64,000 bases of DNA from Liolophura sinensis (Eukaryota; Mollusca; Polyplacophora; Chitonida; Chitonidae). The stretch's first letter is position 1. Each line of letters starts with the position of its first letter. The translations under genes were made by a program, and so were the position numbers. The stretch is taken from the NCBI RefSeq assembly GCF_032854445.1, contig NW_027018138.1:1-64000 (forward strand). The letters are read 5' to 3'. Below, one piece after another: positions 38,295 to 49,600 of the stretch. The notes below the pieces were generated by a model. It was not told the DNA's origin. It did no database searches and saw nothing but the letters and a program-made list of their open reading frames with translations.

Positions 38295-39599
38295 CTAGAA
38301 TGGATCTGCGAATAGCAGATCCTAGGCCGGGATCCCGGATCGGATCGATGACGTTTTCCCCTTCATGTTCTGTGTTCGAAGGACACATGTTCCACATACA
38401 CGGCTTTCAAAGTTTCCATGCGACCTTACACCGTTTGTCACTGAGGCAGTCGGCCGGTCATTTGCATTCCCGTAAATAGATCGGCGAACTTAATGAAGTT
38501 AGGCTATGCCTAGTGAAAAACGGTCGTTCCTTGGCAGACTTAGCCCGCTATTTGTAAGAAATAACGCAAAAACACGACCAGTGTAACAGCAAGTTTGTAC
38601 ATTCACATCTCAATCCACGACACGCCAAGCACAGACTCACGGCTCTCATGATAGCTCGGCCATCAATAGAAAGCCCGCACTTGGGCCACGGCACATGTCC
38701 ATATCTGTCAATTACCCTGGCCTCTTTAACGTGTAGTAAAGAGGACGAGGTCTACGCAAAACAAAGCTAACTTTCACAGTTGCATGCCGTTTACTGTTGT
38801 AGTTAGATCTCTACGCCATCTAATATAGTACTGTATAGCTGAATGTCATCCTACAACGGTTTCGGGAGATCACGGACAGTGTAGCCGAAAGCATCAGGTC
38901 AAATACTACAAATCCAGTCCATTCCCCATCTAACTCCATGTTAAAGCAATAGGATTCCCATCTTTTTCTAAACAAAAACGGTGTTGTTTTTTAAACGCTT
39001 CTAGCGAGAAAACTTTTAATCGGAGCTCAAATCCGTTGACGAATGATCGAAAGAGCGTGTCTTGAACTACATTTTCATGCAATTTGCACATTTCTAGCTG
39101 CCATAGTTCTCGATTAAAACGCCATTGAAATTACGTAATTTTTTTAGTTTTTTGCTCATATCTCAAAAAGTTACACAGATATGCAAAAAATACAACCAGA
39201 TTCGGAATCAGCAGCTCAAGATACATCAGAATTCGTTCAGAACATTTGAACTTTAAGAACTTTTTGTGACGTCATAAATTCGACCAATGGCGAGCTTCCA
39301 GAGTTTTGATCGGAAGTGAACCATTTTCGCAAACTTTAAAGAACTCATAACCTACTAGTAGCATGTTAAATTTGACAATGATCGGTTCAGTGGTTCTGGA
39401 GAAGAAGATTTTTAAAGATTATACACAAAATCCAATATGGCGGCCGAACCACGTGACATAGCCAAAAAAAAAAAAATATACCCCTAGAAAATTTCCGATA
39501 GATTATGTGTGCAAAATTTTGAACTTCTATGTTGAACGGTGTTGGAGTTCTGCTGCTAACAAAATCGAAAAAAAAAAATAATAATAATAATAATAATAA
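38295..39599 (+). repeat. Monomer A28, left-arm-lost subfamily
   Basis: Close to A12, A22 and A29. ETS-like site has an upstream change (GATCGGAAGTG), shared with A16 and A21. Tail type II, no cassette. Confidence 0.93.
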
Positions 39600-41145
39600 C
39601 TAGAATGGATCTGCGAATAGCAGATCCTAGGCCGGGATCCCGGATCGGATCGATGACGTTTTCCCCTTCATCTTCTGTGTTCGAAGGACACATGTTCCAC
39701 ATACACGGCTTTCAAAGTTTCCATGCGACCTTACACCGTTTGTCACTGAGGCAGTCGGCCGGTCATTTGCATTCCCGTGAATAGATCGGCGAACTTAATG
39801 AAGTTAGGCTATGCCTAGTGAAAAACGGTCGTTCCTTGGCAGACTTAGCCCGCTATTTGTAAGAAATAACGCAAAAACACGACCAGTGTAACAGCAAGTT
39901 TGTACATTCACATCTCAATCCACGACACGCCATGCACAGACTCACGGCTCTCATGATAGCTCGGCCATCAATAGAAAGCCCGCACTTGGGCCACGGCACA
40001 TGTCCATGTCTGTCAATTACCCTGGCCTGTTTAACGTGTAGTAAAGAGGACGAGGTCTACGCAAAACAAAGCTAACTTTCACAGTTGCATGCCGTTTACT
40101 CTTGTAGTTAGATCTCTACGCCATCTAATATAGTACTGTATAGCTGAATGTCATCCTACAACGGTTTCGGGAGATCACGGACAGTGTAGCCGAAAGCATC
40201 AGGTCAAATACTACAAATCCAGTCCATTCCCCATCTAACTCCATGTTAAAGCAATAGGATTCCCATCTTTTTCTAAACAAAAACGGTGTTTTTTTTTAAA
40301 CGCTTCTAGCGAGAAAACTTTTAATCGGAGCTCAAATCCGTTGACGAATGATCGAAAGAGCGTGTCTTGAACTACATTTTCATGCAATTTGCACATTTCT
40401 AGCTGCCATAGTTCTCGATTAAAACGCCATTGAAATTACGATATTTTTTTAGTTTTTTGCTCATATCTCAAAAAGTTACACAGATATGCAAAAAATACAA
40501 CCAGATTCGGAATCAGCAGCTCAAGATACATCAGAATTCGTTTAGAACAAATGAACTTTGAGAACTTTTTGTGACGTCATAAATTTGACCAATGGCGAGC
40601 TTCCGGAGTTTTAATTGGATCTGAACGATTTTCGCAAACTTTAAAGAACTCATGACCTACTAGTTGCATGTTAAATTTGACAATGATCGGTTCAGTGGTT
40701 CTGGAGAAGAAGATTTTTAAAGATTTTACACATAATCCAATATGGCGGCCGAACCACGTGACATAGCCAAAAAAAAAAAAATATACCCCTAGAAAATTTC
40801 CGCTAGATTATGTGTGCAAAATTTTGAACTTCTATGTTGAACGGTGTTGGAGTTCTGCTGCTAACAAAATCGAAAAAAAAAAATAATAATAATAATAATA
40901 ATAATAAGAAAAAACAGAACAATAACAATAGGGATCCCGTTCCGGAAGAACGGGATCCCTAATAAGAAAAAACAGAACAATAACAAAAGGGATCCCGTTC
41001 GGGAGAACGGGATCCCTAATAAGAAAAAACAGAACAATAACAAAAGGGATCCCGTTCGGGAGAACGGGATCCCTAATAATAATAATAATAAGAAAAAACA
41101 GAACGAATACAATAGGGATCCCGTTCCGGAAGAACGGGATCCCTA
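39600..41145 (+). repeat. Monomer A29, last unit at the array edge
   Basis: Body as in A28, with private changes in the motif cluster: the ETS-like site is destroyed (AATTGGATCTGAACG), while TGACGTCA at 40572, CCAAT and the E-box survive. Tail type II with four cassettes. The unit ends at CCCTAA with no following CTAG anchor. Confidence 0.94.
40873..41145 (+). repeat. Tail of A29: four hairpin cassettes at the edge of array A
   Basis: Hairpins at 40931-40959 (loop CGGAA), 40989-41016 (GGGA), 41046-41073 (GGGA) and 41115-41143 (CGGAA). The last one ends two bases before array B begins. Confidence 0.95.
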
Positions 41146-41160
41146 AAAATACCAGGCAAA
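41138..41160. other. Junction between satellite A and satellite B
   Basis: Array A ends in GGGATCCCTAA and array B starts with AAATACCAGGC. The shared A-rich bases around 41144-41148 make the breakpoint ambiguous by a few bases. There is no transitional or unique sequence between the arrays. Confidence 0.93.
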
Positions 41161-41700
41161 AATCCAAAAGTGGAAAAACTGTTCCAATGCTGCTGGTAAG
41201 AGGCTAATCCGACGTATTTTTTGACGAGAAATCGAATGGTGCAAACCGCGTTGCTCTCCGACCAATACTTTTGGCTGTAGCCACAAATGAATAATCATTG
41301 ATGTCAAGATCACGTGCCCAGCAACGGCTCTTACTCCATGGAAACCAAGGAAATTTGCAAATTTTCAACAGCTGGAGATGCCTGGCCCAATTGCGTATCT
41401 TTTGGCACCTTATTGATGTGGGTCAGTGTTCAATTGTACTTTTTACAGCGGACTGTATCAAGTACCTTGTGTTTTTTTTATATACAAATGGTGTGGTTTT
41501 TCTACATGTAGATAAAGACATTGAGTTTGTCTTCGACTTAGAAGTAAGACAACTGCTGGGTGAGTTAAATGGGCTTGGCCCAAAGATTTGACGTCGTCTG
41601 GGCTACCGAAGGGCACATAACTTATAATGAAAAGTTGAATATAGTAATGACCAGTCGCGATTGTACATAGTTAATGTAGCCGATTTCAATTCGCAAAAAG
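41151..41700 (+). repeat. Monomer B1, reference copy with internal landmarks
   Basis: Landmarks: donor-like CTG/GTAAGA at 41193-41201, E-box CACGTG near 41312, TTTTTACAG ending at 41448, a run of eight T followed by ATATAC near 41472, the perfect palindrome CTACATGTAG at 41502-41511, and donor-like GG/GTGAGT from 41558. An open frame from ATG at 41301 to 41591 (96 codons, plus strand) spans the exon-like part. It recurs in most copies but is broken wherever the T-run is 7 or 9 long. I see no recognisable domain in it. Confidence 0.9.
41449..41559 (+). other. Exon-like segment between splice-site-like sequences (B1 copy)
   Basis: The segment is preceded by TACTTTTTACAG (acceptor-like, T-rich tract then AG) and followed by GTGAGT (strong donor-like). 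It is 111 bp, open in one frame on the plus strand, with two bases before the first full codon and one after the last, so a real exon here would have the same phase at both ends. The frame contains DCIKYLVFF and, further on, DKDIEFVFDLEVR. Both splice-like sites are kept in the other copies I read. No homologue recognised; it may be a captured exon or chance. Confidence 0.3.
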
Positions 41701-43901
41701 ACCAGGCAAAAATCCAAAAGTGGAAAAACTGTTCCAATGCTGCTGGTAAGAGGCTAATCCGACGTATCTTTTGACGAGAAATCGAATGGTGCAAACCGCG
41801 TTGCTCTCCGACCAATACTTTTGGCTGTAGCCACAAATGAATAATCATTGATGTCAAGATCACGTGCCCAGCAACGGCTCTTACTCCATGGAAACCAAGG
41901 AAATTTGCAATTTTTCAACAGCTGGAGATGCCTGGCCCAATTGCGCATCTTTTGGCACCTTATTGATGTGGGTCAGTGTTCAATTGTACTTTTTACAGCG
42001 GACTGTATCAAGTACCTTGTGTTTTTTTTATATACAAATGGTGTGGTTTTTCTACATGTAGATAAAGACATTGAGTTTGTCTTCGACTTAGAAGTAAGAC
42101 AACTGCTGGGTGAGTTAAATGGGCTTTGCCCAAAGATTTGACGTCGTCTGGGCTACCGAAGGGCACATAACTTATAATGAAAAGTTAAATATAGTAATGA
42201 CCAGTCGCGATTGTACATAGTTAATGTAGCCGATTTCAATTCGCAAAAAGACCAGGCAAAAATCCAAAAGTAGAAAAACTGTTCCAATGCTGCTGGTAAG
42301 AGGCTAATCCGACGTATTTTTTGACGAGAAATCGAATGGTGCAAACCGCGTTGCTCTCCGACCAATACTTTTGGCTGTAGCCACAAATGAATAATCATTG
42401 ATGTCAAGATCACGTGCCCAGCAACGGCTCTTACTCCATGGAAACCAAGGAAATTTGCAATTTTTCAACAGCTGGAGATGCCTGGCCCAATTGCGCATCT
42501 TTTGGCACCTTATTGATGTGGGTCAGTGTTCAATTGTCCTTTTTACAGCGGACTGTATCAAGTACCTTGTGTTTTTTTTTATATACAAATGGTGTGGTTT
42601 CTCTACATGTAGATAAAGACATTGAGTTTGTCTTCGACTTAGAAGTAAGACATTTGCTGGGTGAGTTAAATGGGCTTGGCCCAAAGATTTGACGTCGTCT
42701 GGGCTACCGAAGGGCACATAACTTATAATAAAAAGTTGAATATAGTAATGACCAGTCGCGATTGTACATAGTTAATGTAGCCGATTTCAATTCGCAAAAA
42801 TACCAGGCAAAAATCCAAAAGTGGAAAAACTGTTCCAATGCTGCTGGTAAGAGACTAATCCGACGTATTTTTTGACGAGAAATCGAATGGTGCAAACCGC
42901 GTTGCTCTCCGACCAATACTTTTGGCTGTAGCCACAAAATGAATAATCATTGATGTCAAGATCACGTGCCCAGCAACGGCTCTTACTCCATGGAAACCAA
43001 GGAAATTTGCAATTTTTCAACAGCTGGAGATGCCTGGCCCAATTGCGCATCTTTTGGCACCTTATTGATGTGGGTCAGTGTTCAATTGTACTTTTTACAG
43101 CGGACTGTATCAAGTACCTTGTGTTTTTTTATATACAAATGGTGTGGTTTTTCTACATGTAGATAAAGACATTGAGTTTGTCTTCGACTTAGAAGTAAGA
43201 CAACTGCTGGGTGAGTTAAATGGGCTTGGCCCAAAGATTTGACGTCGTCTGGGCTACCGAAGGGCACATAACTTATAATGAAAAGTTGAATATAGTAATG
43301 ACCAGTCGCGATTGTACATAGTTAATGTAGCCGATTTCAATTAGCAAAAAGACCAGGCAAAAATCCAAAAGTAGAAAAACTGTTCCAATGCTGCTGGTAA
43401 GAGGCTAATCCGACGTATTTTTGACGAGAAATCGAATGGTGCAAACTGCGTTGCTCTCCGACCAATACTTTTGGCTGTAGCCACAAATGAATAATCATTG
43501 ATGTCAAGATCACGTGCCCAGCAACGGCTCTTACTCCATGGAAACCAAGGAAATTTGCAATTTTTTCAACAGCTGGAGATGCCTGGCCCAATTGCGCATC
43601 TTTTGGCACCTTATTGATGTGGGTCAGTGTTCAATTGTACTTTTACAGCGGACTGTATCAAGTACCTTGTGTTTTTTTTTATATTACAAATGGTGTGGTT
43701 TTTCTACATGTAGATAAAGACATTGATTTGTCTCGACTTAGAAGTAAGACATTTGCTGGGTGAGTTAAATGGGCTTGGCCCAAAGATTTGACGTCGTCTG
43801 GGCTACCGAAGGGCACATAATCTTATAATGAAAAGTTGAATATAGTAATGACCAGTCGCGATTGTACATAGTTAATGTAGCCGATTTCAATTAGAAAAAA
43901 T

Positions 43902-46649
43902 ACCAGGCAAAAATCCAAAAGTGGAAAAACTGTTCCAATGCTGCTGGTAAGAGGCTAATCCGACGTATTTTTTGACGAGAAATCGAATGGTGCAAACCGC
44001 GTTTGCTCTCCGACCAATACTTTTGGCTGTAGCCACAAATGAATAATCATTGATGTCAAGATCACGTGCCCAGCAACGGCTCTTACTCCATGGAAACCAA
44101 GGAAATTTTGCAAATTTCAACAGCTGGAGATGCCTGCCCAATTGCGTATCTTTTGGCACCTTATTGATGTGGGTCAGTGTTCAATTGTACTTTTTACAGC
44201 GGACTGTATCAAGTACCTTGTGTTTTTTTTATATACAAATGGTGTTGTTTTTCTACATGTAGATAAAGACATTGAGTTTGTCTTCGACTTAGAAGTAAGA
44301 CATTTGCTGGGTGAGTTAAATGGGCTTGGCCCAAAGATTTGACGTCGTCTGGGCTACCGAAGGGCACATAACTTATAATGAAAAGTTGAATATAGTAATG
44401 ACCAGTCGCGATTGTACATAGTTAATGTAGCCGATTTCAATTCGCAAAAAGACCAGGCAAAAATCCAAAAGTAGAAAAACTGTTCCAATGCTGCTGGTAA
44501 GAGGCTAATCCGACGTATTTTTTGACGATAAATCGAATGGTGCAAACCGCGTTGCTCTCCGACCAATACTTTTGGCTGTAGCCACAAATGAATAATCATT
44601 GATGTCAAGATCACGTGCCCAGCAACGGCTCTTACTCCATGGAAACAAGGAAATTTGCAATTTTTCAACAGCTGGAGATGCCTGGCCCAATTGCGCATCT
44701 TTTGGCACCTTATTTATGTGGGTCAGTGTTCAATTGTACTTTTTACAGCGGACTGTATCAAGTACCTTGTGTTTTTTTTTATATACAAATGGTGTGGTTT
44801 TTCTACATGTAGATAAAGACATTGAGTTTGTCTTCGACTTAGAAGTAAGACATTTGCTGGGTGAGTTAAATGGGCTTGGCCCAAAGATTTGACGTCGTCT
44901 GGGCTACCGAAGGGCACATAACTTATAATGAAAAGTTGAATATAGTAATGACCAGTCGCGATTGTACATAGTTAATGTAGCCGATTTCAATTCGCAAAAA
45001 GACCAGGCAAAAATCCAAAAGTGGAAAAACTGTTCCAATGCTGCTGGTAAGAGACTAATCCGACGTATTTTTTGACGAGAAATCGAATGGTGCAAACCGC
45101 GTTGCTCTCCGACCAATACTTTTGGCTGTAGCCACAAATGAATAATCATTGATGTCAAGATCACGTGCCCGGCAACGGCTCTTACTCCATGGAAACCAAG
45201 GAAATTTGCAATTTTTCAACAGCTGGAGATGCCTGGCCCAATTGCGCATCTTTTGGCACCTTATTGATGTGGGTCAGTGTTCAATTGTCCTTTTTACAGC
45301 GGACTGTATCAAGTACCTTGTGTTTTTTTATATACAAATGGTGTGGTTTCTCTACATGTAGATCAAGACATTGAGTTTGTCTTCGACTTAGAAGTAAGAC
45401 ATTTGCTGGGTGAGTTAAATGGGCTTGGCCCAAAGATTTGACGTCGTCTGGGCTACCGAAGGGCACATAACTTATAATGAAAAGTTGAATATAGTAATGA
45501 CCAGTCGCGATTGTACATAGTTAATGTAGCCGATTTCAATTAGCAAAAATACCAGGCAAAAATCCAAAAGTGGAAAAACTGTTCCAATGCTGCTGGTAAG
45601 AGACTAATCCGACGTATTTTTTGACGAGAAATCGAATGGTGCAAACCGCGTTGCTCTCCGACCAATACTTTTGGCTGTAGCCACAAATGAATAATCATTG
45701 ATGTCAAGATCACGTGCCCAGCAACGGCTCTTACTCCATGGAAACCAAGGAAATTTGCAATTTTTCAACAGCTGGAGATGCCTGGCCCAATTGCGCATCT
45801 TTTGGCACCTTATTGATGTGGGTCAGTGTTCAATTGTACTTTTTACAGCGGACTGTATCAAGTACCTTGTGTTTTTTTATATACAAATGGTGTGGTTTTT
45901 CTACATGTAGATAAAGACATTGAGTTTGTCTTCGACTTAGAAGTAAGACAACTGCTGGGTGAGTTAAATGGGCTTGGCCCAAAGATTTGACGTCGTCTGG
46001 GCTACCGAAGGGCACATAACTTATAATGAAAAGTTGAATATAGTAATGACCAGTCGCGATTGTACATAGTTAATGTAGCCGATTTCAATTAGCAAAAAGA
46101 CCAGGCAAAAATCAAAAAGTGGAAAAACTGTTCCAATGCTGCTGGTAAGAGGCTAATCCGACGTATTTTTTGACGAGAAATCGAATGGTGCAAACCGCGT
46201 TGCTCTCCGACCAATACTTTTGGCTGTAGCCACAAATGAATAATCATTGATGTCAAGATCACGTGCCCAGCAACGGCTCTTACTCCATGGAAACCAAGGA
46301 AATTTGCAATTTTTCAACAGCTGGAGATGCCTGGCCCAATTGCGCATCTTTTGGCACCTTATTGATGTGGGTCAGTGTTCAATTGTACTTTTTACAGCGG
46401 ACTGTATCAAGTACCTTGTGTTTTTTTTATATACAAATGGTGTGGTTTTTCTACATGTAGATAAAGACATTGAGTTTGTCTTCGACTTAGAAGTAAGACA
46501 TTTGCTGGGTGAGTTAAATGGGCTTGGCCCAAAGATTTGACGTCGTCTGGGCTACCGAAGGGCACATAACTTATAAGGAAAAGTTGAATATAGTAATGAC
46601 CAGTCGCGATTGTACATAGTTAATGTAGCCGATTTCAATTAGAAAAAAT
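43902..46649 (+). repeat. Higher-order block B6-B10 (five monomers)
   Basis: Repeats the marker order of B1-B5. B7 has the private GACGATAAATC, shared with B12. B8 has CCCGGCAACGG, shared with B13. B6 has GGTGTTGTTTTT, shared with B17. Confidence 0.8.
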
Positions 46650-49600
46650 ACCAGGCAAAAATCCAAAAGTGGAAAAACTGTTCCAATGCTGCTGGTAAGA
46701 GGCTAATCCGACCTATTTTTTGACGAGAAATCGAATGGTGCAAACCGCGTTGCTCTCCGACCAATACTTTTGGCTGTAGCCACAAATGAATAATCATTGA
46801 TGTCAAGATCACGTGCCCAGCAACGGCTCTTACTCCATGGAAACCAAGGAAATTTGCAAATTTTCAACAGCTGGAGATGCCTGGCCCAATTGCGTATCTT
46901 TTGGCACCTTATTGATGTGGGTCAGTGTTCAATTGTACTTTTTACAGCGGACTGTATCAAGTACCTTGTGTTTTTTTTATATACAAATGGTGTGGTTTTT
47001 CTACATGTAGATAAAGACATTGAGTTTGTCTTCGACTTAGAAGTAAGACAACTGCTGGGTGAGTTAAATGGGCTTGGCCCAAAGATTTGACGTCGTCTGG
47101 GCTACCGAAGGGCACATAACTTATAATGAAAAGTTGAATATAGTAATGACCAGTCGCGATTGTACATAGTTAATGTAGCCGATTTCAATTCGCAAAAAGA
47201 CCAGGCAAAAATCCAAAAGTAGAAAAACTGTTCCAATGCTGCTGGTAAGAGGCTAATCCGACGTATTTTTTGACGATAAATCGAATGGTGCAAACCGCGT
47301 TGCTCTCCGACCAATACTTTTGGCTGTAGCCACAAATGAATAATCATTGATGTCAAGATCACGTGCCCAGCAACGGCTCTTACTCCATGGAAACCAAGGA
47401 AATTTGCAATTTTTCAACAGCTGGAGATGCCTGGCCCAATTGCGCATCTTTTGGCACCTTATTGATGTGGGTCAGTGTTCAATTGTACTTTTTACAGCGG
47501 ACTGTATCAAGTACCTTGTGTTTTTTTTATATACAAATGGTGTGGTTTTTCTACATGTAGATAAAGACATTGAGTTTGTCTTCGACTTAGAAGTAAGACA
47601 TTTGCTGGGTGAGTTAAATGGGCTTGGCCCAAAGATTTGACGTCGTCTGGGCTACCGAAGGGCACATAACTTATAATGAAAAGTTGAATATAGTAATGAC
47701 CAGTCGCGATTGTACATAGGTAATGTAGCCGATTTCAATTAGAAAAAATACCAGGCAAAAATCCAAAAGTGGAAAAACTGTTCCAATGCTGCTGGTAAGA
47801 GGCTAATCCGACGTATTTTTTTGACGAGAAATCGAATGGTGCAAACCGCGTTGCTCTCCGACTAATACTTTTGGCTGTAGCCACAAATGAATAATCATTG
47901 ATATCAAGATCACGTGCCCGGCAACGGCTCTTACTCCATGGAAACCAAGGAAATTTGCAATTTTTCAACAGCTGGAGATGCCTGGACCAATTGCGCATCT
48001 TTTGGCACCTTATTGATGTGGGTCAGTGTTCAATTGTACTTTTTACAGCGGACTGTATCAAGTACCTTGTGTTTTTTTATATACAAATGGTGTGGTTTTT
48101 TCTACATGTAGATAAAGACATTGAGTTTGTCTTCGACTTAGAAGTAAGACAACTGCTGGGTGAGTTAAATGGGCTTGGCCCAAAGATTTGACGTCGTCTG
48201 GGCTACCGAAGGGCACATAACTTATAATGAATAGTTGAATATAGTAATGACCAGTCGCGATTGTACATAGTTAATGTAGCCGATTTCAATTAGCAAAAAG
48301 ACCAGGCAAAAATCCAAAAGTAGAAAAACTGTTCCAATGCTGCTGGTAAGAGGCTAATCCGACGTATTTTTTGACGAGAAATCGAATGGTGCAAACCGCG
48401 TTGCTCTCCGACCAATACTTTTGGCTGTAGCCACAAATGAATAATCATTGATGTCAAGATCACGTGCCCAGCAACGGCTCTTACTCCATGGAAACCAAGG
48501 AAATTTGCAATTTTTCAACAGCTGGAGATGCCTGGCCCAATTGCGCATCTTTTGGCACCTTATTGATGTGGGTCAGTGTTCAATTGTACTTTTTACAGCG
48601 GACTGTATCAAGTACCTTGTGTTTTTTTTATATACAAATGGTGTGGTTTTTCTACATGTAGATAAAGACATTGAGTTTGTCTTCGACTTAGAAGTAAGAC
48701 ATTTGCTGGGTGAGTTAAATGGGCTTGGCCCAAAGATTTGACGTCGTCTGGGCTACCGAAGGGCACATAACTTATAATAAAAAGTTGAATATAGTAATGA
48801 CCAGTCGCGATTGTACATAGTTAATGTAGCCGATTTCAATTAGAAAAAATACCAGGCAAAAATCCAAAAGTGGAAAAACTGTTCCAATGCTGCTGGTAAG
48901 AGGCTAATCCGACGTATTTTTTGACGAGAAATCGAATGGTGCAAACCGCGTTGCTCTCCGACCAATACTTTTGGCTGTAGCCACAAATGAATAATCATTG
49001 AAGTCAAGATCACGTGCCCAGCAACGGCTCTTACTCCATGGAAACCAAGGAAATTTGCAATTTTTCAACAGCTGGAGATGCCTGGCCCAATTGCGCATCT
49101 TTTGGCACCTTATTGATGTGGGTCAGTGTTCAATTGTACTTTTTACAGCGGACTGTATCAAGTACCTTGTGTTTTTTTTATATACAAATGGTGTGGTTTT
49201 TCTACATGTAGATAAAGACATTGAGTTTGTCTTCGACTTAGAAGTAAGACAACTGCTGGGTGAGTTAAATGGGCTTGGCCCAAAGATTTGACGTCGTCTG
49301 GGCTACCGAAGGGCACATAACTTATAATGAAAAGTTAAATATAGTAATGACCAGTCGCGATTGTACATAGTTAATGTAGCCGATTTCAATTCGCAAAAAG
49401 ACCAGGCAAAAATCCAAAAGTAGAAAAACTGTTCCAATGCTGCTGGTAAGAGGCTAATCCGACGTATTTTTTGACGAGAAATCGAATGGTGCAAACCGCG
49501 TTGCTCTCCGACCAATACTTTTGGCTGTAGCCACAAATGAATAATCATTGATGTCAAGATCACGTGCCCAGCAACGGCTCTTACTCCATGGAAACCAAGG

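Larger units (their letters stand above)
1..41145 (+). repeat. Satellite array A: 29 tandem monomers of about 1.3-1.9 kb
   Basis: Monomers are delimited by a CTAG anchor followed by a conserved hairpin block. Anchors lie at 1210, 2531, 3954, 5267, 6583, 8204, 9714, 11032, 12379, 13757, 15082, 16582, 18444, 19725, 21538, 23012, 24330, 25705, 27019, 28372, 29737, 31037, 32385, 34022, 35467, 36983, 38295 and 39600. All copies have the same orientation. Length varies for two visible reasons: the number of hairpin cassettes in the tail (0-5), and replacement of the 5' half by a longer alternative module in four copies. Two tail types occur: type I ends in AAAGTCGGTG plus an A-run, and type II in AAAATCG plus a longer A-run. 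Choosing CTAG as the start is a convention, since a tandem array has no natural phase. I do not recognise the family by name. Confidence 0.97.
41151..43901 (+). repeat. Higher-order block B1-B5 (five monomers)
   Basis: Marker variants: B1 TTGCGTATC; B3 TTGTCCTTTTTACAG and GTTTCTCTAC; B4 GAGACTAATCC and CAACTGCTGG; B5 CATTTGCTGG. The same order recurs in B6-B10 at about 2750 bp. B5 carries several single-base gains and losses not seen elsewhere. Confidence 0.8.

Noticed and set aside
41333-41345. CCATGGAAAC in every B monomer as an RFX/X-box site.
   Set aside because: Only one half-site matches; the other half (TTACT) does not fit, so binding is not supported.
41301-41591. The 96-codon plus-strand frame in each B monomer, as a real repeated gene.
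   Set aside because: The frame is broken in many copies by T-run length, overlapping frames on both strands are equally long, and no promoter, domain or homologue is recognised. Kept only as an exon-like observation.
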